A DNA stretch of 64,000 nt from DATARH01 sp036489765 (GCA_036489765.1 DASXFE010000087.1:32966-96965); one strand, 5' to 3'. Counted from the stretch's first letter, positions 1 to 9,089 are shown. The notes: generated from the sequence alone by a model not told the origin. Numbers and translations: made by a program.

Positions 1-1
1 C

Positions 2-796
2 TCGCTCAACAGCATCGGCATCAACGTCGCGCGGGTGATCGGGCCGGCGGTCGGCGGCTTGCTGATCCTCGTGTGGGGCGCCGCCTCGCCGTTCTTCGTC
101 AACACGATCTTTTACGTTGCGGTCGTGGCGCTGCTGTTGCGCTGGTTGCCGCCGCTCAAGCAGGTGCGGCACGACGGCGGCTGGATCGTCCAGGCCGTCC
201 TGGACGGGATCCGCCACACCGCCGGGTCGGCTGAGATCCGGGCGACGCTGATCCGCTCGGGCGGCTACGCGTTTTTCGCGAGCCTCTATTTCTCGCTGTT
301 GCCGCTCGTGGCGCGCGACCAGATCGCCGGCGGAGCCGGGACGTACGGGTTGCTGCTGGGGTGCCTCGGCGGCGGCGGGATCGCGGCGGTCGTGCTGCTG
401 CCGCGTTGGCGGATGCGGGTCGGGCCAGACCGCGTCGCGCGGCTGGGGAGCTATGCGACCGCGCTATTCCTCGCCGCGCTCGGCGGCTGCCGCGGGTTGT
501 GGAGCGTCGTGCCGGTGCTGCTGCTCGCCGGGGTTGCGTGGGTCGCGGTGGTGGCGACCGTCAACGTCGCCGCGCAGACCGCCTTGCCCGCCTGGGTCCG
601 GGCGCGCGGCCTCTCGATCTTCATGATCGTGTTCAACGGGATGATGGCCCTCGGCAGCGCGTTCTGGGGCGTCTTTGCGAGCCATGCCGGCATCCCGGCG
701 ACCCTCGCCGCCGCCGGAGCCGGCCTCCTTGTTTTCGACCTGTGCACGTTGCGCTGGCGCATCCCCGGGGAGGAGGCGCTGGAGGCCGTGCGCTAG
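2..796 (+). CDS. MFS transporter, C-terminal part (5' end outside window)
   Basis: About 264 residues of an integral membrane permease are visible; the reading frame is open from the window edge, so the start lies upstream. The visible part opens with SLNSIGINVARVIGPAVGG, which matches the middle of the MFS_3/DUF894 (EntS-like) drug and siderophore exporter group, where an N-R-GPA motif follows transmembrane helix 4. Six or more hydrophobic helices follow. The substrate cannot be told from sequence. It converges on the next gene with a 4-base overlap at the 3' ends (its TAG lies at 794-796). Confidence 0.8.
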   Translation, partial: SLNSIGINVARVIGPAVGGLLILVWGAASPFFVNTIFYVAVVALLLRWLPPLKQVRHDGGWIVQAVLDGIRHTAGSAEIRATLIRSGGYAFFASLYFSLLPLVARDQIAGGAGTYGLLLGCLGGGGIAAVVLLPRWRMRVGPDRVARLGSYATALFLAALGGCRGLWSVVPVLLLAGVAWVAVVATVNVAAQTALPAWVRARGLSIFMIVFNGMMALGSAFWGVFASHAGIPATLAAAGAGLLVFDLCTLRWRIPGEEALEAVR

Positions 797-1998
797 AACG
801 TGAACATCGTCGCTTCGGGCGGCAGGCCCATCATGATGCGGCCGACGGTTTCGAAATGGCTCTGCCGGGCCTGCATCTGTTGCGCGATCGTGTGGATGTC
901 GCGGAAGCGGCGCTCGAACGGGTTGACGTTGAAGATCGCGGTCGCCCCGGCGGCCTGGTAGAGCGCGTCGACCGCGTCGCGCGCCTGGTGGATTGCCCAG
1001 GTGGTCGCCAGGCGGAGGGTCGCGTTCTCGTCGATCGACAGCGTGCCGTTTTTCTCTACCGCGTCCCAGCTATCCTCGAGCACGCCGATGACGTAGCGCC
1101 GCGCCGACGAAAGCCGCGCCTCGGCCTGCGCCACCTGCGACTGCACGACGTTGTTGTTGCGCATCGTCACCCGGGCGCCGCGCGGGATCTTGTCGCGGGC
1201 GAGCTCGATTAACGAGTCGAGGACGCTGCGCGCGACCCCGAGTGCGACGCCGGCAAAGGCCGCGGCATAGACGTTGCTGCTGCTGAAGCGATAGAGCGTC
1301 CCCGGCTCGCGCGGGCGGTTCGTGGGGTCGCGGTTGATCGTGTAGTCCTCGGCCACGAACAGGTCCTCGACCGTCCAGGTATCGCTGCCGGTGCCGCGCA
1401 GGCCGATGACGTGCCAGATGTCGGTCATCTTCGTGGCGGATTTCGGAAACAGTAGGGTGCGCATGATCGCGCTGCCGTCCTCGCGCAGGAGCGGTGCGCC
1501 GTTATCGGTAAAGACGCTGACATGGGCGCCGATCCAGCTCGCGTGATGGCTGCCGCTCGCGAAGCTCCAGCTTCCCGAGACGCGGAACCCGCCAGGGACG
1601 GTCAGCGCCTTGGCGGGCCCGGGCGGACCCCAGCCGACGATGCCGTCGGGCGGGCCGAAGATGGTCTGTGCGACCTCGGGGCTCAGATACGCCGCGCTCA
1701 TCGAGCAGCCGCAGCTTTGCCCGACGCACCAGGCGGCGCTGGCGTCGCGGCGCGCGATCTCCTCGATGACCTCGATGTATTCCGACGGCCGCATCTCGAA
1801 GCCGCCGAGGGAGCGCGGCTTCAGAAGAGCGTACATGCCCGACTCGATCAGCGCCGTGACAAGGCGCGGCGGCAATTCGCGGCGCTGTTCGATCTCGTCG
1901 GCGCAGTCGGCGATCAGCGGACCGACCGCCCGTGCCCGGGCGAGCGGGCTGCCGGAATTGTCGCCGTCCTTATGGGCCTGCCCGCCCTTTGACCGCAT
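793..1998 (-). CDS. Acyl-CoA dehydrogenase-family flavoprotein (monooxygenase-like)
   Basis: A 401-residue protein with the acyl-CoA dehydrogenase fold (N-terminal helical, central beta and C-terminal helical domains). The C-terminal half resembles the type-2 domain of flavin-dependent monooxygenases such as HsaA/DszC rather than true dehydrogenases; no clear catalytic Glu of the dehydrogenases was identified. It probably binds a reduced flavin supplied by a separate reductase, and the substrate is unknown. The frame is open further upstream, but the ATG at 1998 follows AGGAG by 8 bases and avoids overlap with the divergent Sel1-repeat gene, so it is preferred. Confidence 0.75.
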   Translation of the reverse strand: MRSKGGQAHKDGDNSGSPLARARAVGPLIADCADEIEQRRELPPRLVTALIESGMYALLKPRSLGGFEMRPSEYIEVIEEIARRDASAAWCVGQSCGCSMSAAYLSPEVAQTIFGPPDGIVGWGPPGPAKALTVPGGFRVSGSWSFASGSHHASWIGAHVSVFTDNGAPLLREDGSAIMRTLLFPKSATKMTDIWHVIGLRGTGSDTWTVEDLFVAEDYTINRDPTNRPREPGTLYRFSSSNVYAAAFAGVALGVARSVLDSLIELARDKIPRGARVTMRNNNVVQSQVAQAEARLSSARRYVIGVLEDSWDAVEKNGTLSIDENATLRLATTWAIHQARDAVDALYQAAGATAIFNVNPFERRFRDIHTIAQQMQARQSHFETVGRIMMGLPPEATMFTF

Positions 1999-2136
1999 CG
2001 TCCGCTCCTGCATTGCCCTCTGTTGTGCCGCCGATACTAGCATCCGCCTCGGGCTCGGCGGCAAGCGAGGCCTTGCGCCGGCACGCGAACCGCGATCTCG
2101 CTTGAAATCCGCGCGTTTCCCTGGAATCGGTACGCG

Positions 2137-3855
2137 ATGGCCGATCCGCACGTGCATGCCCCGGAGATGGCGCCGGACGCCGCGAGGATGCCGCCGGTGC
2201 GGGTCCAGACGCCGCATGGCGGCATCGTGCCGCGGGCGCGCGGCGGGGGTGTCTTTTTCGCTGCCGCGCCGGCCGAGGCGCTCGTCGACGAAGGGCTGTG
2301 GGGCGAGCCGGTCGACGATCCGCCGCCGATCGTCGAGGGCTTCCTCGACGATCCGTTACCCGAGCCGGAAGCCAAACCCCAGCCGGCACCGCCGCCGCAG
2401 CCCGAGGTGCATGCCGAGCCCGACCCGACGGTGGCGCTCGTGCGGCGTCCTGTCCGCCACGGCTTCCTCGGCGCCCCGACGGGCGAGTTTCCACGCCGCC
2501 AGCTTCCACCCGGACCGCCGCCTCCACCGCCCGCACCGGCGGAATTGGAGGTGGTGTTGCCACCGGCGCCGCTCCCCGCTTCCGAGCCTGCTTTAGCGAT
2601 ACCTGCAGCGGCTCCAGCGCCTGAGCCTGTCGCGGCGCCGGTCGAGCAGCCCGCCGCGCTTGGGCACACGCCGGCGGTTTCGCCTCAGCCCGATCCGACG
2701 ACCCCCTGGTGGCGCGAGCCGCCGCCGGTCCCGCAGCCCCCGCCGGCGATCGACCACGAGGAGGCGGAACCCCGGTTGACGGCGATACTCGCCGACACGA
2801 TCGTCGCCGACCCTGTCTACGAGTACGACGAGGCGGCGTTCGCCGAACCCGCCGTGGAGACCGCGGCGCCGGGGGCGACGCTGGCCGCGCGCTGGGGCAC
2901 GTTGGCGGGATCGATTCGCGCCGGCTGGCCTCAGGCGACCTTGCCGCGTCCATCGTGGCTGGGGCGGTGGCGGCCGATCGGTGCGGCAGCGGCCGGGCTC
3001 GTCGTCGTGGTTGCCGTCGTGCTCCTCGGGGTCAGGCTCTTCCCGCACAACCGGTCGGCCTCGTCACCGGAGCCGGCCGTCGCCGCGGCGCCCCGGCCGC
3101 CCATTGCCGCGCCGACCCAGACCGTGGCCGCGGCGCCGCCCGCCGCACCCGCCAAGCCGGGGGCGGTGCCCGATGATCCCGCCGGGCGCGCCCAGTTCTA
3201 TCTGGCTCGCGCCAAGGCCGGAGATCCCGATTCAGAGCTTCAGGTCGCCATCCTCTACGCCAAGGGCGAAGGGGTGGCGCAGGACTATGCGGAAGCCGCC
3301 AAATGGTTCCGTGCCGCCGCTTCGCTGGGGGTCGCGCGGGCGCAATACGATATCGGTGTCTTGTCGGAGCGTGGGCGAGGGATTCCAGTCAATTACGAGG
3401 ATGCGTTCAAGTGGTATACCAAGGCCGCCGAAGCCAATTTTGCGCTCGCGCAATACAACCTCGCGGTCGCCTATACGCGCGGGCAGGGGACGCGGCAGGA
3501 TTTTGCCGCGGCGGCCAAGTGGTATCAGCGCGCGGCGCGGCAGGGCGTCGTGCCGGCAATGGTCAATCTCGCGATCCTATATGAACGCGGCGAAGGGCTG
3601 ACGGCCTCGGCGATCGACGCCTATGCCTGGTACCGCGCGGCGGGCGAACGCGGCAACCACCCCGCCGCGCAACGCGGGGCCGAGCTGTTCGACGTGCTGT
3701 CGATCGCCGACCGGTCGCGCGCCGAAGCGCAGACGGCAACGATCTTCGCCCAGCTTCCGGCACCCGAACCGACGCCGACGCTCAAATCGGGACTTGATAC
3801 GGATGGCGTGGTGCCGGCATCTACTGCCGGAAAGCCCGCGGCGGCGACGCATTGA
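2137..3855 (+). CDS. Proline-rich membrane protein with Sel1-like repeats
   Basis: A 572-residue protein. Residues 1-275 are acidic and proline/alanine-rich, probably disordered and cytoplasmic. A single hydrophobic segment lies at about 281-302. A second Pro/Ala linker follows, and about residues 350-500 hold four Sel1/TPR-like repeats with the typical A-x-Y-x-L-G and AAKW(F/Y) spacing. This layout (long cytoplasmic tail, one membrane pass, periplasmic Sel1 solenoid) recalls polar localisation factors of the PodJ type in alphaproteobacteria. Scaffolding or envelope organisation is inferred from that, not shown. The next small membrane-protein gene starts 25 bases downstream, probably in the same transcript. 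Confidence 0.7.
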   Translation: MADPHVHAPEMAPDAARMPPVRVQTPHGGIVPRARGGGVFFAAAPAEALVDEGLWGEPVDDPPPIVEGFLDDPLPEPEAKPQPAPPPQPEVHAEPDPTVALVRRPVRHGFLGAPTGEFPRRQLPPGPPPPPPAPAELEVVLPPAPLPASEPALAIPAAAPAPEPVAAPVEQPAALGHTPAVSPQPDPTTPWWREPPPVPQPPPAIDHEEAEPRLTAILADTIVADPVYEYDEAAFAEPAVETAAPGATLAARWGTLAGSIRAGWPQATLPRPSWLGRWRPIGAAAAGLVVVVAVVLLGVRLFPHNRSASSPEPAVAAAPRPPIAAPTQTVAAAPPAAPAKPGAVPDDPAGRAQFYLARAKAGDPDSELQVAILYAKGEGVAQDYAEAAKWFRAAASLGVARAQYDIGVLSERGRGIPVNYEDAFKWYTKAAEANFALAQYNLAVAYTRGQGTRQDFAAAAKWYQRAARQGVVPAMVNLAILYERGEGLTASAIDAYAWYRAAGERGNHPAAQRGAELFDVLSIADRSRAEAQTATIFAQLPAPEPTPTLKSGLDTDGVVPASTAGKPAAATH

Positions 3856-3880
3856 CCGAGCGAGCGTAACGGAGAGCCAG

Positions 3881-4075
3881 ATGGCGTTGTCGATGCTGCC
3901 GCCGGAACCCGAACAGGTTAACGACGACTATGTGATCGAGCGGGAGGACGAGCGCGCCCGGCCACCCGTCGGCGCGCAAATCGTCTCCGGCGTGCGCTTC
4001 GTCCTGGTCCTCGTCCTCGCCTGCGTCTCGCTCGCGCTGTTCTGGGTCGTCGGGACGATGATCGGCCTGATTTGA
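3881..4075 (+). CDS. Small single-pass membrane protein
   Basis: A 64-residue protein with a charged N-terminal half rich in Glu, Asp and Arg, and one hydrophobic helix (about residues 38-60, FVLVLVLACVSLALFWVVGT) reaching almost to the C-terminus. The ATG follows GGAGAG by four bases. It lies 25 bases after the Sel1-repeat gene on the same strand, which suggests co-expression with that membrane protein. No family is recognised. A longer frame reading into the upstream gene exists, but the ribosome-binding site decides this start. Confidence 0.6.
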   Translation: MALSMLPPEPEQVNDDYVIEREDERARPPVGAQIVSGVRFVLVLVLACVSLALFWVVGTMIGLI

Positions 4076-4090
4076 CCTAGGCGACCAAAG

Positions 4091-4288
4091 CTACCCCTGG
4101 GCGAGCAGCACCGCGGCCACGAGGTCGGCGGGCCAGAAGAGCCCTGCATCGGTCGCGGCAATGACCCGACCGGGGGCGACCCGGCTTATCCCATATTCGA
4201 TCGGTTGGCGCAGGTGGGTCGCCGTGTCGGCGAGACCGGCGAGGGCGTAGAGGCACAGGGCGACAAGCCCGGCATAGTGCCCCCTCAT
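4091..4288 (-). CDS. Small hydrophobic protein downstream of homospermidine synthase
   Basis: A 65-residue open frame starting 15 bases after the homospermidine synthase stop on the same strand. It has a hydrophobic N-terminal segment (residues 6-20) and a second at the C-terminus (about 48-63), so it may be a two-pass membrane peptide. There is no strong ribosome-binding site; translation could be coupled to the upstream gene. No homologue is recognised, and the frame could be fortuitous in this GC-rich DNA. Confidence 0.4.
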   Translation of the reverse strand: MRGHYAGLVALCLYALAGLADTATHLRQPIEYGISRVAPGRVIAATDAGLFWPADLVAAVLLAQG

Positions 4289-4303
4289 TTCACGTGACGC
4301 ATC

Positions 4304-5701
4304 TCAAACGACCCGGATGTTCTTGAACTGCCAAGGGTCGTCGCGGTCGAGGTCTTCCGGGAAGAGGCGCTCGCGGTCCTGCAGCGGGGTCCAGTCGCCC
4401 CACACCCCGACCATCTCGCCGAGATAGGGCCCGGCAATTTCGAGGATGCGGGCGTAATCCATCTCATCCGGCTCGACGATCCCGCGGCGGGGGTTTTCGA
4501 TGGCCCAGATGATCCCGGCGAGGACTGCCGCGGTCACTTGCAGCGATGTCGCGTTGTTGTGCGGGGCGACCCGCCGGGCCTCGTCGATCGACAGGCGCGA
4601 GCCGTACCAGTAGACGCCCCTAGGATTACCCATCAGCAACACACCGAGTTCGTCGATCCCGGCTGTGATCTCGTCCACGATGAGGCGTTTCCGATCCTGC
4701 AACTGCCAGTTCTTGCCGGCGAGCTCGTGCAGGCTCAAAACCGCGTCGTCACAGGGGTGATAGGCGTAGTGGCAGGTCGGGCGATAGCGAGCGTCGGCCC
4801 CGCTGCCGATGGTCAGATAGTCGGCGATCGAGATCGATTCGTTGTGGGTGATCAGCCAGCCGAGATAGGGGCCTTCGAGCGGCGTCCAGCTCCGCACGCG
4901 TGTGCTGGCGCCGGGGCGCATCAGGTAGATCGCCGCCTGGCTGCCCGCCTCGTGGCGGCGGCCGTCGGCGGGGAAATGGCGCTCATGCGTGCCCCAGCCG
5001 AGCTCGGCCGGCTGCGAGCCCTCGCTGAAAAACCCGTCGATCGACCAGGTGTTGACGAACTCGAAGGGCTCCTTCGGCATCGCGGCGACCTGCGTGTCGC
5101 GTTCGGCGATGTGGATGGCCTTGACCCCGAGCGCTTCCGACAGACGCGCCCAGCCTTCGCGGTCGGCCGGCACCTGCGTGCCCGGCGCGAGGTCGACCAG
5201 CGCCTGCTTGACGAAATGCGACACGAGGCCCGGATTGGCGCCGTGGGTGATGACCGCGGTCGGGCCATCTGGCGCTTTGCGGCGCAGGGCGAGGGCGCCC
5301 TCGCGGAGGGCGTAGTTCGAGCGCGCCGAGGGGGGCAGGCTCGGGTCGGTATAACCCCCGGGCCACGGCTCGATGCAGGTGTCGAGATAAAGCGCGCCCC
5401 GTTCCTGGCACAGCTCGATGAGGGCGAGGCTGGATACGTCGACCGAGACGTTCAGCAGGAAATCGCCCCCGCCGAGCCTCGGACCCAGCACGTCGCGGTA
5501 ATTCTCGCGGGTCAGCGCGTGCTCTGCGAACGAGATGCCGTATTCGGCCGCGACCTCCCGCCCGCGCTCCTCGGCGGTGATGATCGAGATCTGCCCGGGC
5601 TTGATGTCGAGGTGCCGCAGCAGGAGCGGCAGCACACCCTGACCGATGCTGCCGAACCCGATGATGACGAGGTGGCCGGAAAACGCGATGCGGTCGGTCA
5701 T
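4304..5701 (-). CDS. hss: Homospermidine synthase
   Basis: A 465-residue cytoplasmic enzyme of the saccharopine-dehydrogenase-like fold. Bacterial homospermidine synthases are about 475 residues and make sym-homospermidine from putrescine (or putrescine plus spermidine) with NAD as prosthetic group. The Rossmann glycine motif G-x-G-x-x-G-x-G is at residues 15-22, followed by ITAEERG and the family-typical LDTCIEPWPGGY and THGANPGLVSHFVKQAL segments. Homospermidine is the signature long-chain polyamine of many alphaproteobacteria. The gene starts 4 bases after the DUF364-type gene ends, so the two form an operon. Confidence 0.9.
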   Translation of the reverse strand: MTDRIAFSGHLVIIGFGSIGQGVLPLLLRHLDIKPGQISIITAEERGREVAAEYGISFAEHALTRENYRDVLGPRLGGGDFLLNVSVDVSSLALIELCQERGALYLDTCIEPWPGGYTDPSLPPSARSNYALREGALALRRKAPDGPTAVITHGANPGLVSHFVKQALVDLAPGTQVPADREGWARLSEALGVKAIHIAERDTQVAAMPKEPFEFVNTWSIDGFFSEGSQPAELGWGTHERHFPADGRRHEAGSQAAIYLMRPGASTRVRSWTPLEGPYLGWLITHNESISIADYLTIGSGADARYRPTCHYAYHPCDDAVLSLHELAGKNWQLQDRKRLIVDEITAGIDELGVLLMGNPRGVYWYGSRLSIDEARRVAPHNNATSLQVTAAVLAGIIWAIENPRRGIVEPDEMDYARILEIAGPYLGEMVGVWGDWTPLQDRERLFPEDLDRDDPWQFKNIRVV

Positions 5702-5705
5702 CAGC

Positions 5706-6557
5706 CTATTCGGCGGCCTGGGCTTGGACGGCGCGGCGCTGCAGCACCACCTTTTCGGCGACGCGCCCGAAGAAGTGGTAGCCGGAGCCGCCCTCGGCGA
5801 GGAGGTCGAGGAACTCGTCGGGCTCGGTGATCTGCACGCCGCCGAGGATGTCGGCGCCGCGGGCGAGGAACGCGTCGGGAAGCATCCCGACGGTCGGGCC
5901 GACGAGCGTCACGCGGCAATCGGGCCGGGCCATCGCCAACAGGTCTTCCATGGAATGGTAGAGCAGGGTCGAGCCGGTGATCAGCAGCACATCGGCCTGC
6001 GGGATCACTTCCGACGCCGTTTCGGCCGGACGATAGAACGGCATCTCCGACTCTTTCAAGGTCGCCGGGTCCTTTTCGAGGACCAGAAATCTCTGCCCGC
6101 GCTTCTTCAACTCCCTGAGGAACGGGACGAAGGCGCCGACGATGACGGTCAGGTCGTCGGGGCGGAAGATGTTCGCGTCGAAGGCGTCGACGCCGCGGCG
6201 GAGTTCCGCCTCGGGATGCGGGCGGCGGCGGGCGGCGAGGTCGGCGAGGGCGTTGATCGTGGCGATGCCGACGCCGCGGCGGATGCCGTGGTCGGAGAAC
6301 GCCTCCTTCATCACATCGCGCGCGGGGCGGCCGTGCATCTTGCCCGGAAACGGCATCGCCATCGCCGACGAGGGGCAGCATACCGCCTCGGGGATCGTCT
6401 TGATCGGGGTCACGCAGGCGCCGGCATGGCCGGTATTGAGCTTGACCCCGGTAAAGAACAGACCGATGACCGCGCGCTCGATCGTGATATCGTCGAGCCC
6501 GGCGCCCAGGATGTCGTCGATGGTTGCGATCGTCTCGTCAAGGATGGTAGCCGCCAC
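5706..6557 (-). CDS. DUF4213/DUF364 (putative heavy-metal chelation) protein
   Basis: A 283-residue protein. The N-terminal part (about residues 1-100) matches the DUF4213 region, including GLFFTGVKLNTGHAGAC and a Cys pair in AVCCPSS. The C-terminal part is the Rossmann-like DUF364 domain (VLLITGSTLLYHSMEDLL, then VTLVGPTVGMLPDAF). The family has a proposed metal- or cofactor-chelating role but no proven reaction. It is the first gene of an operon with homospermidine synthase, an unusual pairing. The ATG at 6557 is well placed 59 bases from the divergent FKBP gene. Confidence 0.75.
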   Translation of the reverse strand: MAATILDETIATIDDILGAGLDDITIERAVIGLFFTGVKLNTGHAGACVTPIKTIPEAVCCPSSAMAMPFPGKMHGRPARDVMKEAFSDHGIRRGVGIATINALADLAARRRPHPEAELRRGVDAFDANIFRPDDLTVIVGAFVPFLRELKKRGQRFLVLEKDPATLKESEMPFYRPAETASEVIPQADVLLITGSTLLYHSMEDLLAMARPDCRVTLVGPTVGMLPDAFLARGADILGGVQITEPDEFLDLLAEGGSGYHFFGRVAEKVVLQRRAVQAQAAE

Positions 6558-6616
6558 GAGCCTTGTCCTCTGTGCCGTTCGGTATTGTGCCGTTGGGGGT
6601 TTATCACAAACGGGCC

Positions 6617-7066
6617 ATGAAAAACTCTATCCGCATTGTCGCTGGCGCCGCCGTGGCGCTCGCTTTCACTATCCAGGCTACGCCCGCCGCGCGGGCTCAA
6701 GGAGCACCGGGACACATGACCGAGATGGAAGGCGGCCTCAAATACACCGACACGCAGGTCGGCACCGGTAAGATCGCGACCGCGGGGCACCAGGTTTCCG
6801 TGCATTACACCGGTTGGCTTTATGAAAACGGGGTCAAGGGCAAGAAATTCGACAGCTCGCTCGATCGCGGCCAGCCGTTCCAGTTCAACCTCGGAGGCGG
6901 TCAGGTCATCAAGGGCTGGGACGAGGGCGTCGCCGGGATGAAGGTCGGCGGCAAGCGCACGCTGATCATCCCGCCGGCCCTCGCCTATGGCTCCCGCGGC
7001 GCCGGCGGCGTCATCCCGCCCCTTGCGACGCTGATGTTCGATGTCGAGCTCTTGAAGGTCGATTAG
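6617..7066 (+). CDS. Secreted FKBP-type peptidyl-prolyl isomerase
   Basis: A 149-residue protein with a signal peptide at residues 1-28 (cleavage near ARAQ) and a single FKBP domain from about residue 35 to the end. The FKBP core is intact: VHYTGWLYENG, KKFDSSLDRGQPFQF, GQVIKGWDEGVAGMKVGGKR and PPALAYGSRG. It should fold proline-containing proteins in the periplasm. The ATG at 6617 is chosen because the signal peptide starts there; an in-frame start 54 bases upstream would bury it. The ModE-like gene begins 9 bases after the stop, suggesting read-through transcription. Confidence 0.9.
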   Translation: MKNSIRIVAGAAVALAFTIQATPAARAQGAPGHMTEMEGGLKYTDTQVGTGKIATAGHQVSVHYTGWLYENGVKGKKFDSSLDRGQPFQFNLGGGQVIKGWDEGVAGMKVGGKRTLIIPPALAYGSRGAGGVIPPLATLMFDVELLKVD

Positions 7067-7075
7067 GACCCGGCG

Positions 7076-7450
7076 GTGACCCGGCTGACGCTGCGCATCG
7101 ATTTCGACGGCGATCGCGCGATCGGACCGGGGAAAATCCGTCTGCTCGAACTGATCGCGGCGAAGGGGTCGATCTCGGCGGCCGGACGCGAGATGGGGAT
7201 GTCGTACCGGCGCGCGTGGCTGCTCGTCGACAACCTCAACCGCTGTTTCCGGAACCCCGTCGTCTCGGCGCAGACCGGCGGCGCCAAGGGCGGCGGCGCC
7301 GCGCTGACCGCGCTCGGCCACGACGTCATCAAGCACTACCGCGCGATCGAGCAGAATGCCGCCAAAGCCGGCGCCGACCACGTCGGCGCGTTGGCGGCAG
7401 CGCTGGCCGACGTCGAGCCGCCCGAAGGACGAGAGCCGCCGCTCGATTAG
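7076..7450 (+). CDS. ModE-type winged-helix regulator (N-terminal domain only)
   Basis: A 124-residue DNA-binding protein with a GTG start. It matches the N-terminal LysR-like winged helix of ModE (KIRLLELIAAKGSISAAGREMGMSYRRAWLLVDNLNR, residues about 20-55; GGAKGGGAALTALGHDVIKHYR, about 68-90). It has no C-terminal Mop domains, so unlike E. coli ModE it has no obvious molybdate-binding site. Such single-domain forms are common in proteobacteria. Position next to tupB-tupA and near modABC suggests it controls tungstate and molybdate uptake, possibly through the palindrome at 11713-11736. Confidence 0.85.
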   Translation: MTRLTLRIDFDGDRAIGPGKIRLLELIAAKGSISAAGREMGMSYRRAWLLVDNLNRCFRNPVVSAQTGGAKGGGAALTALGHDVIKHYRAIEQNAAKAGADHVGALAAALADVEPPEGREPPLD

Positions 7451-7542
7451 CGGGCGCGGACTGGCTGTCTGGGGAAAGGCCGGTGAGCCCAATCTTCGGT
7501 ATAGGATTGCGCTCGCCGGCGAAACCTTTGTTGTGAGCGCCT

Positions 7543-8220
7543 TTGACCGATATCCCGACGATTTGGGATGCGTTCGCTACTGCCGAGCTGTGGCAGATCA
7601 TCACCCTGTCGCTCAGCGTGAGCCTGTCGGCTGCCGCCATCGCGGCCGCGCTCGGTCTGCCTCTCGGCGTCGCATTGGCGGTCTGGCGATTTCCCGGCCG
7701 GCGCGTGGCGATCGTCACCGCCAATTCGCTGCTGGGCCTGCCGCCGGTGGTGATCGGGCTCGTCCTCTATCTCCTGTTGTCGCACGAGGGACCATTCGGC
7801 TGGCTCGGGCTGCTGTTCACGCCGACCGCGATGGTGATCGCGCAGGCGGTTCTGGCGCTGCCGATCGTGACGGCGCTCGCGCACCGCGCGGCGGAAGACC
7901 TATGGGCCGAATACGGCGACGCCTTGCTGGTGTTCGGTGCGAGCAAAAGCCGCGCCGTTCCCGTCTTGATCGATATGGGGCGCGTCGCGATGCTGACCGC
8001 GGTTCTGGCCGGATTCGGCCGGACGATCTCCGAGGTCGGCGCCATCCTGATCGTCGGCGGCAACATCGCCGGCTATACCCGCACGATGACCACCGCCGTC
8101 GCGCTCGAAACCAGCAAGGGCAACCTGCCGCTTGCGCTCGGGCTAGGGGTGGTGTTGATCGGGATCAGCACCTTAATCAGCGCGACGGCCTTTGCATTGA
8201 TCGGCCGGTCGCCGCGGTAG
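7543..8220 (+). CDS. tupB: Tungstate ABC transporter permease TupB
   Basis: A 225-residue inner-membrane permease with about five hydrophobic helices and the TupB-typical GFGRTISEVGAILIVGGNI and GYTRTMTTAVALETSKG segments near residues 160-200. It should form the channel for tungstate brought by TupA. TTG is the only start codon at the expected N-terminus (TTG-ACC-GAT) and no strong ribosome-binding site precedes it. It lies 13 bases before tupA. No tupC ATPase follows, which is unusual; the nearest ATPase gene is modC, convergent beyond tupA. Confidence 0.85.
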   Translation: MTDIPTIWDAFATAELWQIITLSLSVSLSAAAIAAALGLPLGVALAVWRFPGRRVAIVTANSLLGLPPVVIGLVLYLLLSHEGPFGWLGLLFTPTAMVIAQAVLALPIVTALAHRAAEDLWAEYGDALLVFGASKSRAVPVLIDMGRVAMLTAVLAGFGRTISEVGAILIVGGNIAGYTRTMTTAVALETSKGNLPLALGLGVVLIGISTLISATAFALIGRSPR

Positions 8221-8233
8221 GGAGGATTTCTTC

Positions 8234-9067
8234 ATGCGCATCATCTGGCGCGCGCTCGCCGTGCTGCTCGTTGCCCTCGCGCCCGCCGCTTATGCCGCGG
8301 ATGCCCCACCGCAGACGATCGTCCTCGCGTCCACGACCTCGGTGGACAATTCGGGGCTGCTCCAGGCGATCCTGCCGGGGTTCACCAAGGCCACGAACAT
8401 CTCGGTCAAGGTGCTGGCGCAAGGAACCGGCCAGGCGCTCGACACTGCGCGGCGGGACGATGCCGATCTGGTGCTGGTCCATGATCCCGAGGCAGAGGCC
8501 AAGTTTATCGGCGAAGGGCACGGGATCAACCAGCGCCAGATCGCCTGGAACGACTTCATCATCGTCGGGCCAAAGGGCGACCCCGCCCATATCGCCGGCG
8601 GCCACGATGCCCTTGCCGCGCTGAAGGCCATCGCCGCGACCAAGGCCGCCTTTGTGTCGCGCGGCGACCGCAGCGGCACTAACGCCCTCGAGCTGCGCCT
8701 CTGGAAGGCTGCGGATATCGACCCGAAGGCGGCGGGCGGCGGCACGTGGTATCGCGACATTGGCGGCGGCATGGGGCAGGCGCTCAACGCTGCCGCGGCA
8801 ATGCCGGCCTATACGCTGTCGGATCGCGGCACTTGGCTCAGCTTCAAAAACAAGGGGCCCCTGGTCGTCTCGATCGAGGGTGACCCGCACCTGATCAATC
8901 GCTACGACGTGATCGAGCTGAACCCGCAGAAACATGGCAACCGCAAGCTCGCCGCCGCCAAGGCGTTTGCCGATTGGTTGGTGTCGCCGGCCGGCCAAGC
9001 GGCGATCGGCGCCTACAAGGTCGGCGGTGAGGAACTGTTCAATCCCTCCGCCGAGCATCCGAAGTGA
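8234..9067 (+). CDS. tupA: Tungstate-binding periplasmic protein TupA
   Basis: A 277-residue solute-binding protein with a signal peptide at residues 1-21 (ending AAYA). The TupA hallmark ASTTSVDNSGLL follows at about residues 32-43, then DADLVLVHDP, FVSRGDRSGTN and MPAYTLSDRGTWL, which line the oxyanion pocket in this family. It should bind tungstate (or molybdate) with high affinity and deliver it to TupB. GGAGG sits 7 bases before the ATG. The gene converges on modC with 22 bases between stop codons. Confidence 0.88.
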   Translation: MRIIWRALAVLLVALAPAAYAADAPPQTIVLASTTSVDNSGLLQAILPGFTKATNISVKVLAQGTGQALDTARRDDADLVLVHDPEAEAKFIGEGHGINQRQIAWNDFIIVGPKGDPAHIAGGHDALAALKAIAATKAAFVSRGDRSGTNALELRLWKAADIDPKAAGGGTWYRDIGGGMGQALNAAAAMPAYTLSDRGTWLSFKNKGPLVVSIEGDPHLINRYDVIELNPQKHGNRKLAAAKAFADWLVSPAGQAAIGAYKVGGEELFNPSAEHPK

Positions 9068-9089
9068 CCGCGACAGGTATTGCGCCGTG

